Assembly: GCA_007050995.1 (NCBI GenBank)
Contig: VJOU01000002.1
Coordinates: 87,501-151,500, forward strand
DNA from: Glycocaulis profundi
GTDB taxonomy: Bacteria; Pseudomonadota; Alphaproteobacteria; Caulobacterales; Maricaulaceae
Direction: 5' to 3'
DNA length: 64,000 bases
The position numbers and the translations under genes were made by a program. Position 1 is the first letter of the stretch. Every line of letters starts with the position of its first letter. Positions 24,880 through 32,599 of the stretch are shown here, in pieces. A model generated the notes under the pieces. The model was not told the DNA's origin and did no database searches. It saw only the letters and a program-made list of their open reading frames with translations.

Positions 24880-25058
24880 GGCATCCTCATCTGTTGAAAC
24901 CAGTCACAGGATACCGGCGCCCAGACGCCCTCAGGATTGTTCGCCCCCTGTCCCGCGGCCTCGCCCAGCAGGCACGGGGCAGGACGCCGCCGCTGTCCGT
25001 GGACAGGGGGGCTTGAACCTCCCCCAAACACCCCCGTCATGCCCCGCCCCACCCCCTT

Positions 25059-25161
25059 ACCGTCATGGCCCGGCTTGACCGGCCACCCAGCCGGAAAACG
25101 GTTCGTGCAACATTGGGCCGCCTGCCGGCTGGATCCCCCGGTCAAGCCGGGGGATGACGGT
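25059..25161. repeat. Composite palindromic intergenic repeat (REP-like)
   Basis: The arms at 25059-25082 and 25138-25161 are near-perfect inverted copies (ACCGTCATGGCCCGGCTT... versus ...AAGCCGGGGGATGACGGT), flanking a 55-nt centre with a further CCAGCCGG/CCGGCTGG pair. The left arm and the adjoining CACCC-AGCCGGAAAAC recur at 25640-25682. This kind of GTCAAGCCGGG/CATGACGG element is a common dispersed intergenic repeat in alphaproteobacteria. It lies between the HTH pair and the GIY-YIG gene, where the transcripts read leftward. Confidence 0.75.
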
Positions 25162-25176
25162 GAGGGAGATGAATCC

Positions 25177-25473
25177 CTACCACCCGATCTCGAACCACAG
25201 ATCACGCCATTCCGGATTGCCGCCCTCGATCAGCGCGACCTTCCAGTCGCGCGGCCAGCTCTTGATGCGCTTCTCGCGGCGGATGGCGTGCAGGGCGGTG
25301 GGGTGGGTCTCGAACCAGACCAGGCGCGTCACGGCGTGTCGGAGGGTGAAGCTCCGGCCCGCCCCCTCGCGATGCTCCGCCGTGCGGCGGACCAGATCGT
25401 TCGTCACCCCGCAATACAGCGTCCCGTTCCGGCGGCTCGCCAGCATATAGGTGAAAAACAACCGCTCCCGCAT
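25177..25473 (-). CDS. GIY-YIG nuclease-domain protein
   Basis: 98 residues covering one GIY-YIG domain: YMLASRRNGTLYCGVTNDLVRRTAEH contains the Y-(x)n-LYCGVT-(x)n-R-x3-H core, with the conserved basic region FTLRHAVTRLVWFE and the downstream EKRIKSWPRDWK. This is the small stand-alone UPF0213/YhbQ-like class, of uncertain cellular role (putative DNA or RNA nuclease). The Tyr, Arg and His active-site residues are present; the distal Glu may be that of HAIRREKRIK. Monocistronic, bordered by palindromic repeats. Confidence 0.9.
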   Translation of the reverse strand: MRERLFFTYMLASRRNGTLYCGVTNDLVRRTAEHREGAGRSFTLRHAVTRLVWFETHPTALHAIRREKRIKSWPRDWKVALIEGGNPEWRDLWFEIGW

Positions 25474-25556
25474 CCCCGCACGGTGACGGGCGCCTCAGCC
25501 GAAAACAACCGTAAATCGTCCCGCCTGCGTGTTTTCCCGGCGCTACCGCCCGCCGC

Positions 25557-25682
25557 AACCGTCAAGGCCGCGCCACAACCGTCACGCCCACGCCAGCCAC
25601 CGTCATGGCCTTCCCCACCACCGCCACGCGTCACCCCCAACCGTCATGGCCCGGCTTGACCGGGCCACCCAACCGGAAAACC
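25557..25682 (+). repeat. Short ACCGTCA direct repeats ending in a REP-like arm
   Basis: ACCGTCA occurs at about 25558, 25578, 25599 and 25640, spaced 20, 21 and 41 nt (near multiples of two helical turns). The last unit is part of a second copy (25640-25682) of the left arm of the repeat at 25059. The region is non-coding as far as I can judge and lies at the left border of the AT-rich island. Confidence 0.55.
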
Positions 25683-25915
25683 GCTCAGCGGCGCCGAACC
25701 ACTCCCAGCCGCCAACCACCCGCTCCGCCCCACCCCGATCTTCGGGTGGAGGCTGGAACGGAGCATCAGGGGCATGAATGGATCGCTGCGGGGCGGGGAG
25801 GGCCTTAACCAGCCGAAAGGTTTGAGTAGCCCTAACAAATCCCATGAACCGCTCACGCCATTTTTGGGTAGTACCGTTTGTATTTCCAAATCTATCAGAG
25901 GGCGAGAACATTAAT
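25683..25915. other. Transition region without a supportable gene
   Basis: Base composition shifts here from the GC-rich chromosome to the AT-rich island (the shift is visible after about 25805). Short open frames on the minus strand read through repeat sequence and into the island but have no ribosome binding site or recognisable domain. I take it as the 3' flank of the island operon. No clear T-run terminator was found after the stop at 25916. Confidence 0.5.
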
Positions 25916-26407
25916 TCAAGAAATCGACTCCCGAATACGATTGTGCTCCCATGCTATGCGTTCAGATCTTTCCCAGAAATCTGCAATTTCAGTTACAGAC
26001 GGCGATAAAGATAGGTGGGTTCTAAAATCTACTAGCTCACCCTTTAGCGATTCAGTGCTGAGATTGGGATAAATGCTGTCTAAGTCAAGTGTTGCATCGT
26101 ATTGACGTTGAATATTATTAAGTAATAGTTCGAAGTTGGTTTCGCCAGCAACTACCCTACCCGATACTGAGTGATTGGACTCTATTGACGTGTAATAATT
26201 CGCAGCTAATGAGCGAAATTCATTGGAAGCCTGTATAAATTCTTGCTTGGCCTGCCTACTCATGTCCCAAGTATGAGTGACATGATTGACGATAAGTTGA
26301 CCTACAAGAAAAACAAATATGGCTCCAACCAAGGCTGGCGCACCCATCTGGTTCAAAAAACTTTTAATTTTTCTTCCGATGCTTTTGCGGCAATTTTTAA
26401 AGGTCAT
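25916..26407 (-). CDS. Single-span membrane protein, second gene of AT-rich island operon
   Basis: 163 residues: a basic cytoplasmic N-terminus (1-21, TFKNCRKSIGRKIKSF), one membrane span (about 22-42, GAPALVGAIFVFLVGQLIV) and a helical, polar domain (43-163) that by the positive-inside rule faces the periplasm. No family is recognised. Strong GGAGG 6 nt before the ATG, and an ATGA overlap with the upstream 410-residue gene, so the products are probably made together. Codon and base composition are AT-rich, unlike everything around, indicating recent acquisition. Both operon partners carry one membrane anchor with a predicted periplasmic part and may assemble. Confidence 0.85.
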   Translation of the reverse strand: MTFKNCRKSIGRKIKSFLNQMGAPALVGAIFVFLVGQLIVNHVTHTWDMSRQAKQEFIQASNEFRSLAANYYTSIESNHSVSGRVVAGETNFELLLNNIQRQYDATLDLDSIYPNLSTESLKGELVDFRTHLSLSPSVTEIADFWERSERIAWEHNRIRESIS

Positions 26408-27636
26408 TCTGTGCCTCCATTATATAAGATCGCCTGATCTGCGGCAGACTTTAACGCAGGCTGGTCATTTTCTTCTTCAAGAACGCGTAGAGCTTGCTCA
26501 AGTTCCCCGTCGACATTTTGCACTGACGCAGGAACCTGTAAGTTGGAGTGTTCTTCCAGCGATAGCAGCATCTCACAAAATTGTTGCCATCTGTTAATTC
26601 CCATCATGCCCATGGCTTCACGGGTGGCATCCCTAACCCGAATTACGCAAGGGTGATCCGCCTCCCCACGTAGTGTAACATCAATCGACTGCGGATCAGG
26701 AAGCTCAGCCGGAATACCACCAGCACTGTCACACGCCGCAGAAGCCACGGCCATCACCGCAAGCAAAACCAAAGGAATTATTTTTTTGCTAGCGTATCTT
26801 ACAAAGCCCGGCGAATTTATACTTGCAGAAACGCACGGTAAATATTCTTCGTCGACATGGCCATAAATTAAATTAAATATAGTTTCATTTTGATCTATCG
26901 CTACCCCCTCGTCCACGGCACGAGATGTGGCAGATATTAGATTGACGATGAGGCTGAGGTTGAGCTGCCCCTTGGAGTCCAGACCACTCAAAAAAACTTT
27001 TGACTGAAATTCGTCATGGTAAGCAATGCTATCAAAAGCAATATCAAATACTTCTCTAAAGTGATTTTTTGATATTTGAACTAAAGGTCCAGGGGTTTTT
27101 AGGCTTCTCAGCAGGCTCTCACTTATTTTATATTGTGGTCGACGGCCGATCCAGCGCACTTTTCGATAGCAAACGGACTGACCTTTGTAGTAACCCTCAC
27201 CTCTATAAATTCCATCAACTTGCGGAGTTGAGGTTATTTCACCTACGAGCACATCGCCGAAGTGCTCTTTGCTCGGAACAACTATGAGATCTCCTGTTTG
27301 CAGAACATTGAATAAAGTGTGTATCGCCGCTGCATATCTGCTTCGTCTGGGGCCCCACTTGGCATCGAGATACTGATCAATGTCAGTAACTAATTCTCCT
27401 CTATTCGATTCAGATTCCTTATGCCAGTTTGCTATAGATATAGACCTGACTAATTGAGCTTTAAATTCATTTGACTTCATTTCCTCTAGTGTTTTGCGAG
27501 GTTTCAATCTCGGAAAATCAAGAAATACAATTGATTCTTCGTGCATGAGATCAAAAAATTCATACCCAACCCCCGGAAACAGGCTGAATATAGGGCGATC
27601 AAAATCAGCAATTTTTGTATCTAAATTTATTTTCAT
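26404..27636 (-). CDS. PUA/EVE-like reader plus membrane anchor protein, first gene of AT-rich island operon
   Basis: 410 residues. Region 1-100 is unassigned. Residues about 105-195 (LQTGDLIVVPSK...GDVLVGEITS...YRKVRWIGRRPQYKIS) resemble the PUA/EVE-like beta-barrel found N-terminal to Mrr-type restriction endonucleases (GDLVVLP...AIGEVTG...RPVRW pattern); this similarity is from memory and moderate. Residues 196-283 are helical. A single hydrophobic span at about 284-302 ends in SAAC, like a lipoprotein signal but mid-protein. Residues 303-410 form a helical, probably periplasmic, tail. No nuclease motif is seen. AGGGG precedes the ATG. AT-rich, apparently acquired; coupled to the 163-residue membrane protein. 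Confidence 0.85.
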   Translation of the reverse strand: MKINLDTKIADFDRPIFSLFPGVGYEFFDLMHEESIVFLDFPRLKPRKTLEEMKSNEFKAQLVRSISIANWHKESESNRGELVTDIDQYLDAKWGPRRSRYAAAIHTLFNVLQTGDLIVVPSKEHFGDVLVGEITSTPQVDGIYRGEGYYKGQSVCYRKVRWIGRRPQYKISESLLRSLKTPGPLVQISKNHFREVFDIAFDSIAYHDEFQSKVFLSGLDSKGQLNLSLIVNLISATSRAVDEGVAIDQNETIFNLIYGHVDEEYLPCVSASINSPGFVRYASKKIIPLVLLAVMAVASAACDSAGGIPAELPDPQSIDVTLRGEADHPCVIRVRDATREAMGMMGINRWQQFCEMLLSLEEHSNLQVPASVQNVDGELEQALRVLEEENDQPALKSAADQAILYNGGTE

Positions 27637-27737
27637 TTCAAGCCCCTAAAGGATTGCGCTTGCGCACATTTGTCAGTGCTCTAGTCAGCCAGCTGTATCG
27701 TACTTCAATCTCACATTTAAAGTAGTTTTCCGACCGC

Positions 27738-27761
27738 CGTTGTAATGCGCAAAGTACAACG
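27738..27761 (-). promoter_or_regulatory. Dyad operator candidate upstream of the AT-rich island operon
   Basis: A perfect 7-bp inverted repeat, CGTTGTA-N10-TACAACG, is centred about 113 nt upstream of the 410-residue gene. The 24-bp size and 17-bp centre-to-centre spacing of the half-sites suit a dimeric HTH regulator. No regulator gene lies in the operon. The rest of 27637-27932 holds no gene; the AT-rich composition ends near 27780, just before the uvrB 3' end. Confidence 0.5.
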
Positions 27762-27932
27762 ATCACTGCCTTGAGGTTGTTTTATCCATAGCTTGCGCGT
27801 TCGCCGCGCGCCGTCAAGGAAACATTGACAGGGGAGCCAAGCGTGCGCGCCTTTTGCTTCCTATCCGCGGATTCCGGAAACTTGCCTCCTGCGCTTCGAA
27901 TGACGCGTGGGAGGAGGGGGAAGGGAGGAGCT

Positions 27933-30137
27933 CTAATCCCCCAACCCCTTAATCTCATCCCGCAACCGCGCCGCCTCCTCGAACTCCAGATTGGCGGCGG
28001 CTTCGCGCATGCGTTTCTCCAAGTCGGCGATGACCGCCCGGAGGTTGTTGGGTTCGAATTCAGCCTGATCCTCGCGGGCGGTCAAGGATTTCCGGCCCTT
28101 GCCCTTGCGGGCGGCGGCCTGTTTCTCCATCACGCCTTCGAGCACGTCGGAGATGCCGCGCACGATGGTGCGCGGGGTGATGCCGTGGGCTTCGTTGTGG
28201 GCGATCTGCTTGTCGCGGCGGCGGGCGGTCTCGGCCATGGCGCGCTCCATGGAGCCGGTGATCCGGTCGGCGTACAGGATCACCTTGCTCTCCGCGTTGC
28301 GCGCGGCGCGGCCGATGGTCTGGACCAGGCTGGTCTCGGACCGCAGGAAGCCTTCCTTGTCGGCGTCCAGGATGGCGACGAGTCCGCACTCGGGGATGTC
28401 CAGCCCCTCGCGGAGCAGGTTGATCCCCACCAGGATGTCGTATTCGCCGAGTCTGAGGTCGCGGATCAGCTCGATGCGCTCGACCGTGTCCACGTCCGAG
28501 TGCATGTAGCGCACCTTCAGGCCCTGCTCGTGCATGTATTCGGTCAGGTCCTCGGCCATGCGCTTGGTCAGGGTGGTGACCAGCGTGCGCATCCCGCGCT
28601 CCGCGGTGGCGCGGGCCTCGGCGATGACGTCGTCGACCTGCGAGGCCCCGTCCGTGGACACCGGGCGGACCTCCACGGGCGGGTCGATCAGGCCGGTGGG
28701 GCGGATGACCTGTTCGGTGAACACGCCGCCCGTCTTCTCCAGCTCCCACTTGCCCGGCGTGGCCGAGACGTGGACGGTCTGGGGCCGCATGGCCTCCCAC
28801 TCCTCGAATTTCAGCGGGCGGTTGTCCAGGCAGGAGGGGAGGCGGAAGCCGTGCTCGGCCAGGGTGCGCTTGCGGTTGAAGTCGCCTTTGTACATCGCGC
28901 CGAGCTGGGGGATGGTCACGTGGCTCTCGTCCACGAAGACCAGCGCGTTCTCCGGGATGTATTCGAACAGGGTGGGGGGCGGCTCGCCGGGCTTGCGGCC
29001 CGTGAGATAGCGCGAATAGTTCTCGATGCCCGCGCAGGCGCCGGTGGCCTCCATCATCTCCAGGTCGAACTCGGTGCGCTGCTGCAGGCGCTGGGCCTCC
29101 AGAAGCTTGCCGTTGGCCTCCATCCATTCCAGCCGGGAGGCCAGCTCCGCCTTGATCGCCTTGATCGCCTGGTTCAGCGTCGGGCGGGGGGTGACGTAGT
29201 GGGAGTTGGCGTAGACGCGCACCTGCTCCATGGGCTGGACGGGCTTGCCGGTCAGGGCCTCGAACTCGGTGATGGACTCGATCTCGTCGCCGAAGAAGCT
29301 GATCCGCCAGGCGTGGCTGTCATAGTGGGCGGGGAAGATCTCCAGCGTGTCGCCGCGCACCCGGAACGTGCCGCGCTGAAACGCCGCGTCGTTGCGCTGA
29401 TACTGCAGCGCGACCAGCCGGCGCATCACCTCGCGCGGGTCCAGGCTGTCGCCCACCTTCAGGTCGAACACCATGGCGGTGTAGGTCTCCACCGACCCGA
29501 TGCCGTAGATGCAGCTCACCGACGCGACGATGATGACGTCATCCCGCTCCAGAATAGCCCGCGTCGCCGCATGCCGCATCCGGTCGATGGCCTCGTTGAT
29601 GGTCGACTCCTTCTCGATGAAGGTGTCGGTGCGCGGGACATAGGCCTCGGGCTGGTAGTAATCGTAATAAGAAACAAAATACTCCACCGAATTATCTGGA
29701 AAAAATGACTTGAACTCGCCATACAATTGCGCCGCCAATGTTTTGTTGGGGGCGAGAATGAGCGCGGGTCTCTGCGTCTTTTCTATGATCTGCGCCATGG
29801 TGAAGGTCTTGCCCGAGCCGGTCACGCCCAGCAGGACCTGATCGCGCTCCTGCCCGGCGAGGCCCTCGACCAGTTCGGCGATGGCCTGGGGCTGGTCGCC
29901 GGTGGGCTCGAAGTCGGAGTTCAGGACGAAGCGCCTGCCGCCCTCGGACTTGTCGGGGCGCTCGGGCCGGTGGGGCGTCCAGTTGGCGGGCAGGCTCAGC
30001 GGATCGTGGATGCCTGCGGGCCGGGCGTCGGCGGTCAGGAATTCGGCCTGGCCCATGTCGCTGACGGACAGGCCCTCGCGGGCCGTCTCTTCGGTGGCGG
30101 GAACGAGGGCGCTGTCGTCGGTCTGAAGCTTTGGCAT
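27933..30137 (-). CDS. uvrB: Excinuclease ABC subunit UvrB
   Basis: 734-residue nucleotide excision repair helicase-like subunit. It receives damaged DNA from UvrA and loads UvrC. Visible elements: [11 protein letters not shown] (Q-motif), Walker [11 protein letters not shown], the beta-hairpin region [20 protein letters not shown], helicase motif [12 protein letters not shown], and the C-terminal UVR motif [13 protein letters not shown]. The N-terminus (about 1-55) is a longer, acidic extension common in alphaproteobacteria. The ATG at 30137 starts that extension; no strong ribosome binding site is seen. It is divergent from the CheY-like gene. Confidence 0.96.
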   Translation of the reverse strand: MPKLQTDDSALVPATEETAREGLSVSDMGQAEFLTADARPAGIHDPLSLPANWTPHRPERPDKSEGGRRFVLNSDFEPTGDQPQAIAELVEGLAGQERDQVLLGVTGSGKTFTMAQIIEKTQRPALILAPNKTLAAQLYGEFKSFFPDNSVEYFVSYYDYYQPEAYVPRTDTFIEKESTINEAIDRMRHAATRAILERDDVIIVASVSCIYGIGSVETYTAMVFDLKVGDSLDPREVMRRLVALQYQRNDAAFQRGTFRVRGDTLEIFPAHYDSHAWRISFFGDEIESITEFEALTGKPVQPMEQVRVYANSHYVTPRPTLNQAIKAIKAELASRLEWMEANGKLLEAQRLQQRTEFDLEMMEATGACAGIENYSRYLTGRKPGEPPPTLFEYIPENALVFVDESHVTIPQLGAMYKGDFNRKRTLAEHGFRLPSCLDNRPLKFEEWEAMRPQTVHVSATPGKWELEKTGGVFTEQVIRPTGLIDPPVEVRPVSTDGASQVDDVIAEARATAERGMRTLVTTLTKRMAEDLTEYMHEQGLKVRYMHSDVDTVERIELIRDLRLGEYDILVGINLLREGLDIPECGLVAILDADKEGFLRSETSLVQTIGRAARNAESKVILYADRITGSMERAMAETARRRDKQIAHNEAHGITPRTIVRGISDVLEGVMEKQAAARKGKGRKSLTAREDQAEFEPNNLRAVIADLEKRMREAAANLEFEEAARLRDEIKGLGD

Positions 30138-30264
30138 TGTCGCAATATGAGGCTGCGGACCACGGATCGCCACCCTGCGCAGCGGCGGCAAGTTTTGGTT
30201 AAGGCGCCATACCCAGAATGGCGGACGGATTCGCGGGTAAGCGGCCCTCGCGCCGGGGAGTGTC

Positions 30265-30786
30265 ATGTCCAGCAGCTTCGAACGTGTGCGCGTCCTGATC
30301 CTCGAGGACAACGCCCACATGTCCACCATCCTCAGGATGGTGCTGCAGGGCTTCGGCGTGCGCCAGATCATCGAGACCCGCGACGCGGCGGACGCCTTCG
30401 AGGCGATGCGCAACTCCAACCCCGACCTGGCGCTGGTGGACTACATGCTGGGCGACGTGGACGGGCTGGAGTTCACCCGGCTGGTGCGCACCGCCTCCGA
30501 CAGCCCCAACAAATACCTGCCCATCATCATGGTCTCCGGCCACACCGACCGGTCGCGGATCATGGAGGCGATCAACGCGGGCGTGAACGAGTATCTCGCC
30601 AAGCCGGTGCGCCCCATCGATCTCTACAACCGGCTGGTGGCCCTGATCGAGCGCCCGCGGCGCTTCGTGAAGGCGGGGGGATATTTCGGCCCCGACCGCC
30701 GCCGCAGGCAGGACCCCCGTTATTCCGGCCCCTTCCGCCGCTCCACCGACAAGGAGAACGAGGCGGGCGAGGAAAAGGCGGGCTAA
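30265..30786 (+). CDS. CheY-like response regulator with arginine-rich C-terminal tail
   Basis: 173 residues. A receiver domain (about 8-128) with acidic pocket Glu14-Asp15, phosphoacceptor Asp59 (LALVDYM), Ser91 (MVSGH) and Lys113 (YLAKPV) is followed by a 45-residue tail with [18 protein letters not shown] and RRSTDKE. No output domain. The GPDRRR tail recurs on alphaproteobacterial single-domain regulators. Arg-rich extensions on CheY-like Cle proteins of Caulobacter bind c-di-GMP, but whether this tail does so is unknown. No cognate histidine kinase is adjacent. Its stop overlaps that of the convergent lipocalin gene. Confidence 0.92.
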   Translation: MSSSFERVRVLILEDNAHMSTILRMVLQGFGVRQIIETRDAADAFEAMRNSNPDLALVDYMLGDVDGLEFTRLVRTASDSPNKYLPIIMVSGHTDRSRIMEAINAGVNEYLAKPVRPIDLYNRLVALIERPRRFVKAGGYFGPDRRRRQDPRYSGPFRRSTDKENEAGEEKAG

Positions 30787-31364
30787 CGTCCCGGCGCCCC
30801 GCGTTCGCGCCAGTCCGCGATGCTCTCCCATTGCTCAGGATACACCAGGGCCGAGGTGTCGAAGCCGTCCGCTTCAAGGCGCGCCAGACGCGCGTCCAGA
30901 ACGTCCTGGTCCATGCGCGGCTCGCGCGCCAGAATCCACAGATAGCGGCCGCGGGGCTCCGAGACGACGGCCCACTGGTAGTCCTCGTCCAGCTCGATAA
31001 TCCAGTAATCGCCCCAGAACGGGCCGAAGAAGGAGACTTCGAGCTCGGCGTTCGTCTGCGCGTTCGCGACCCGGGCGCGGCCCTCGGCGGTCTCGACGGG
31101 GCCCTCCAGCGCGCCTTCGTAGCAGGTGTTGACCACCGAGATCCGGCCGTCCTCGCGCATGGCGTATTCGGCGGTGACGCCCTCGCAGCCTTCCTCGAAG
31201 CTGGAATCGTAGCGGGCGATCTCGAACCAGAGCCCCAGATAGCGCTCAAGATCAACGCTAGCGACGGTCTGGAGGGGCTGATCGGACTCCCGGCGCTCGG
31301 GCTGGTCGGCGCAGGCGGAGAGGATGAGGGCGGGCAGGGCGAGACAGGCGACAGTGAGGCGCAT
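30783..31364 (-). CDS. Lipocalin family lipoprotein (Blc-like)
   Basis: 193 residues with signal peptide and lipobox LSAC (Cys18). The lipocalin domain opens with the signature LERYLGLWFEIARYD (G-x-W motif) and continues VTAEYAMREDGRISVVNTC, FFGPFWGDYWIIELDEDYQWAVVSEPRGRY in separate strands, ending with a helix (DQDVLDARLARLEADGFD). Bacterial lipocalins such as Blc are outer-membrane lipoproteins that bind fatty acids or lysophospholipids and help envelope maintenance. The ATG at 31364 gives a proper lipoprotein signal; a longer frame starts at 31394. Confidence 0.93.
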   Translation of the reverse strand: MRLTVACLALPALILSACADQPERRESDQPLQTVASVDLERYLGLWFEIARYDSSFEEGCEGVTAEYAMREDGRISVVNTCYEGALEGPVETAEGRARVANAQTNAELEVSFFGPFWGDYWIIELDEDYQWAVVSEPRGRYLWILAREPRMDQDVLDARLARLEADGFDTSALVYPEQWESIADWRERGAPGR

Positions 31365-31415
31365 TGTGAGACTCCAGCGGGTTTCGAGCGGCAACGCCGC
31401 AGGCTGGAAGATGGT

Positions 31416-32453
31416 TCAGCCCCGCGCCGCGTCCAGAGCCGCCTCGACTTCGTCGTCCGTCGTGCACCAGCTCGTCACGAAGCGGGCCGAGCCGTCAGGC
31501 CAGTCATAGAACCCCGCGCCTGCGGCTTTCAGGGCGCCCGCCAGCTCGGGCGAGAGCCGGACGAAGACCTCGTTGCCGTGGACGGGCGAGACCAGCTCGG
31601 TGCCGTCCAGCGCGGCGAGGCCATCGGAGAGTTTCGCGGCCATGGCGTTGGCGTGGCGGGCGAGGTCGAGCCAGCGTCCGTCCTCCAGCCAGGCCTCCGC
31701 CTGAGCGGCCACGAAGCGCATTTTCGGCGCCATGTGGCCGGCCCGCTTCTGCCGGGCCAGCAGGGCGGGGAGCCGGTCGGCGACGGAGGGAAAGAGGATG
31801 ACGGTCTCGGCGGCCAGCGCGCCGTTCTTGGTGGCGCCCAGGCACAGCGCGTCCACGCCCGCCCGCCAGGTCAGGTCCGCAGGCGCGCAGTCCAGATGGG
31901 CCAGCGCGTTGGCGAAGCGGGCGCCGTCCATGTGGACGTTCAGCCCGGCGCCTTTCGCCGTTTCGCAGAGGGCGCGGACCTCATCGAGCGTGTAGGCGCA
32001 GCCTGACTCGTTGAGCTGGGACAGGCTGAGGACAGCCGGGGGCGTGGCGTGGACGAAATCTGACGGCCACTCATTCAGGGCTGCCTGAAACGCGTCGAGC
32101 GGAATCTTGCCCTGCGCGCCCTTGAGCGGCAGCAGCTTGGCGCCGCCGGTGAAGAATTCGGGCGCGCCGCGCTCATCGCGGTGAATATGCGCCTCGTCAT
32201 GGCAGACGATCATCGCGTCAGACGGGCACAGGGCGGACAGGGCGAGCGCGTTCGCCGCCGTGCCCGACACCGTGAACATGATCTCCAGATCGGTCTCGAA
32301 AATCTCCGACAGCCGCGCCTTGACCCGGGCGCTGACCGGGTCGGCGCCATAGCTGGGGGCATAGCCCGCGTTCGCCGCCGCGATGGCGTCGATCAGCGCG
32401 GAATGGGCGGGGGCGGTGGTGTCGGAGAGGAAGTTCATGGGCTGGTCCTGCAT
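31416..32453 (-). CDS. Low-specificity L-threonine aldolase
   Basis: 345-residue PLP-dependent fold-type I enzyme. It cleaves threonine or allo-threonine to glycine and acetaldehyde. Motifs: MNFLSDTTAPAHSALIDAI, FTVSGTAANALAL, HMDGARFANAL (Asp contacting the PLP pyridine), and LGATKNGALA with the Schiff-base lysine. It belongs to the shorter bacterial LtaE/GLY1-like class. The start could be 32453 or the internal ATG five codons on. Monocistronic, between the lipocalin gene and the beta-oxidation operon. Confidence 0.93.
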   Translation of the reverse strand: MQDQPMNFLSDTTAPAHSALIDAIAAANAGYAPSYGADPVSARVKARLSEIFETDLEIMFTVSGTAANALALSALCPSDAMIVCHDEAHIHRDERGAPEFFTGGAKLLPLKGAQGKIPLDAFQAALNEWPSDFVHATPPAVLSLSQLNESGCAYTLDEVRALCETAKGAGLNVHMDGARFANALAHLDCAPADLTWRAGVDALCLGATKNGALAAETVILFPSVADRLPALLARQKRAGHMAPKMRFVAAQAEAWLEDGRWLDLARHANAMAAKLSDGLAALDGTELVSPVHGNEVFVRLSPELAGALKAAGAGFYDWPDGSARFVTSWCTTDDEVEAALDAARG

Positions 32454-32544
32454 GGCGTGAGCCCGCAGTGCTGGACCGCGGGGACGTGCCGGTCAAGCGG
32501 ACCGATCTCGCGTCAGGCCCTCTTCGTCCGGGGTCGGCGTCAGG

Positions 32545-32576
32545 CCAAGAAAAACCCCGCCGTTTCCGGCGGGGTT
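32545..32576 (-). terminator. Terminator of the beta-oxidation operon
   Basis: A 10-bp perfect stem (32553-32562 with 32567-32576, AACCCCGCCG/CGGCGGGGTT) with a 4-nt loop is followed on the minus strand by TTTTTCTT. It lies 24 nt after the stop of the last operon gene at 32600. Confidence 0.9.
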
Positions 32577-32599
32577 CTGCATGTCGCGGCGATGGCGGA

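Noticed and set aside
25059-25161. CRISPR array in the repeat-rich region
   Set aside because: Repeats are palindromic and irregular, with no evenly spaced unique spacers and no cas genes.
25603-25911. Minus-strand frame between repeats and the AT-rich island
   Set aside because: Part of it translates the palindromic repeat (GWVARSSRAM), a familiar spurious product; no start signal.
24586-27636. Prophage covering the HTH pair and AT-rich genes
   Set aside because: No integrase, terminase large subunit, capsid, tail or lysis genes, and no tRNA attachment site was seen.
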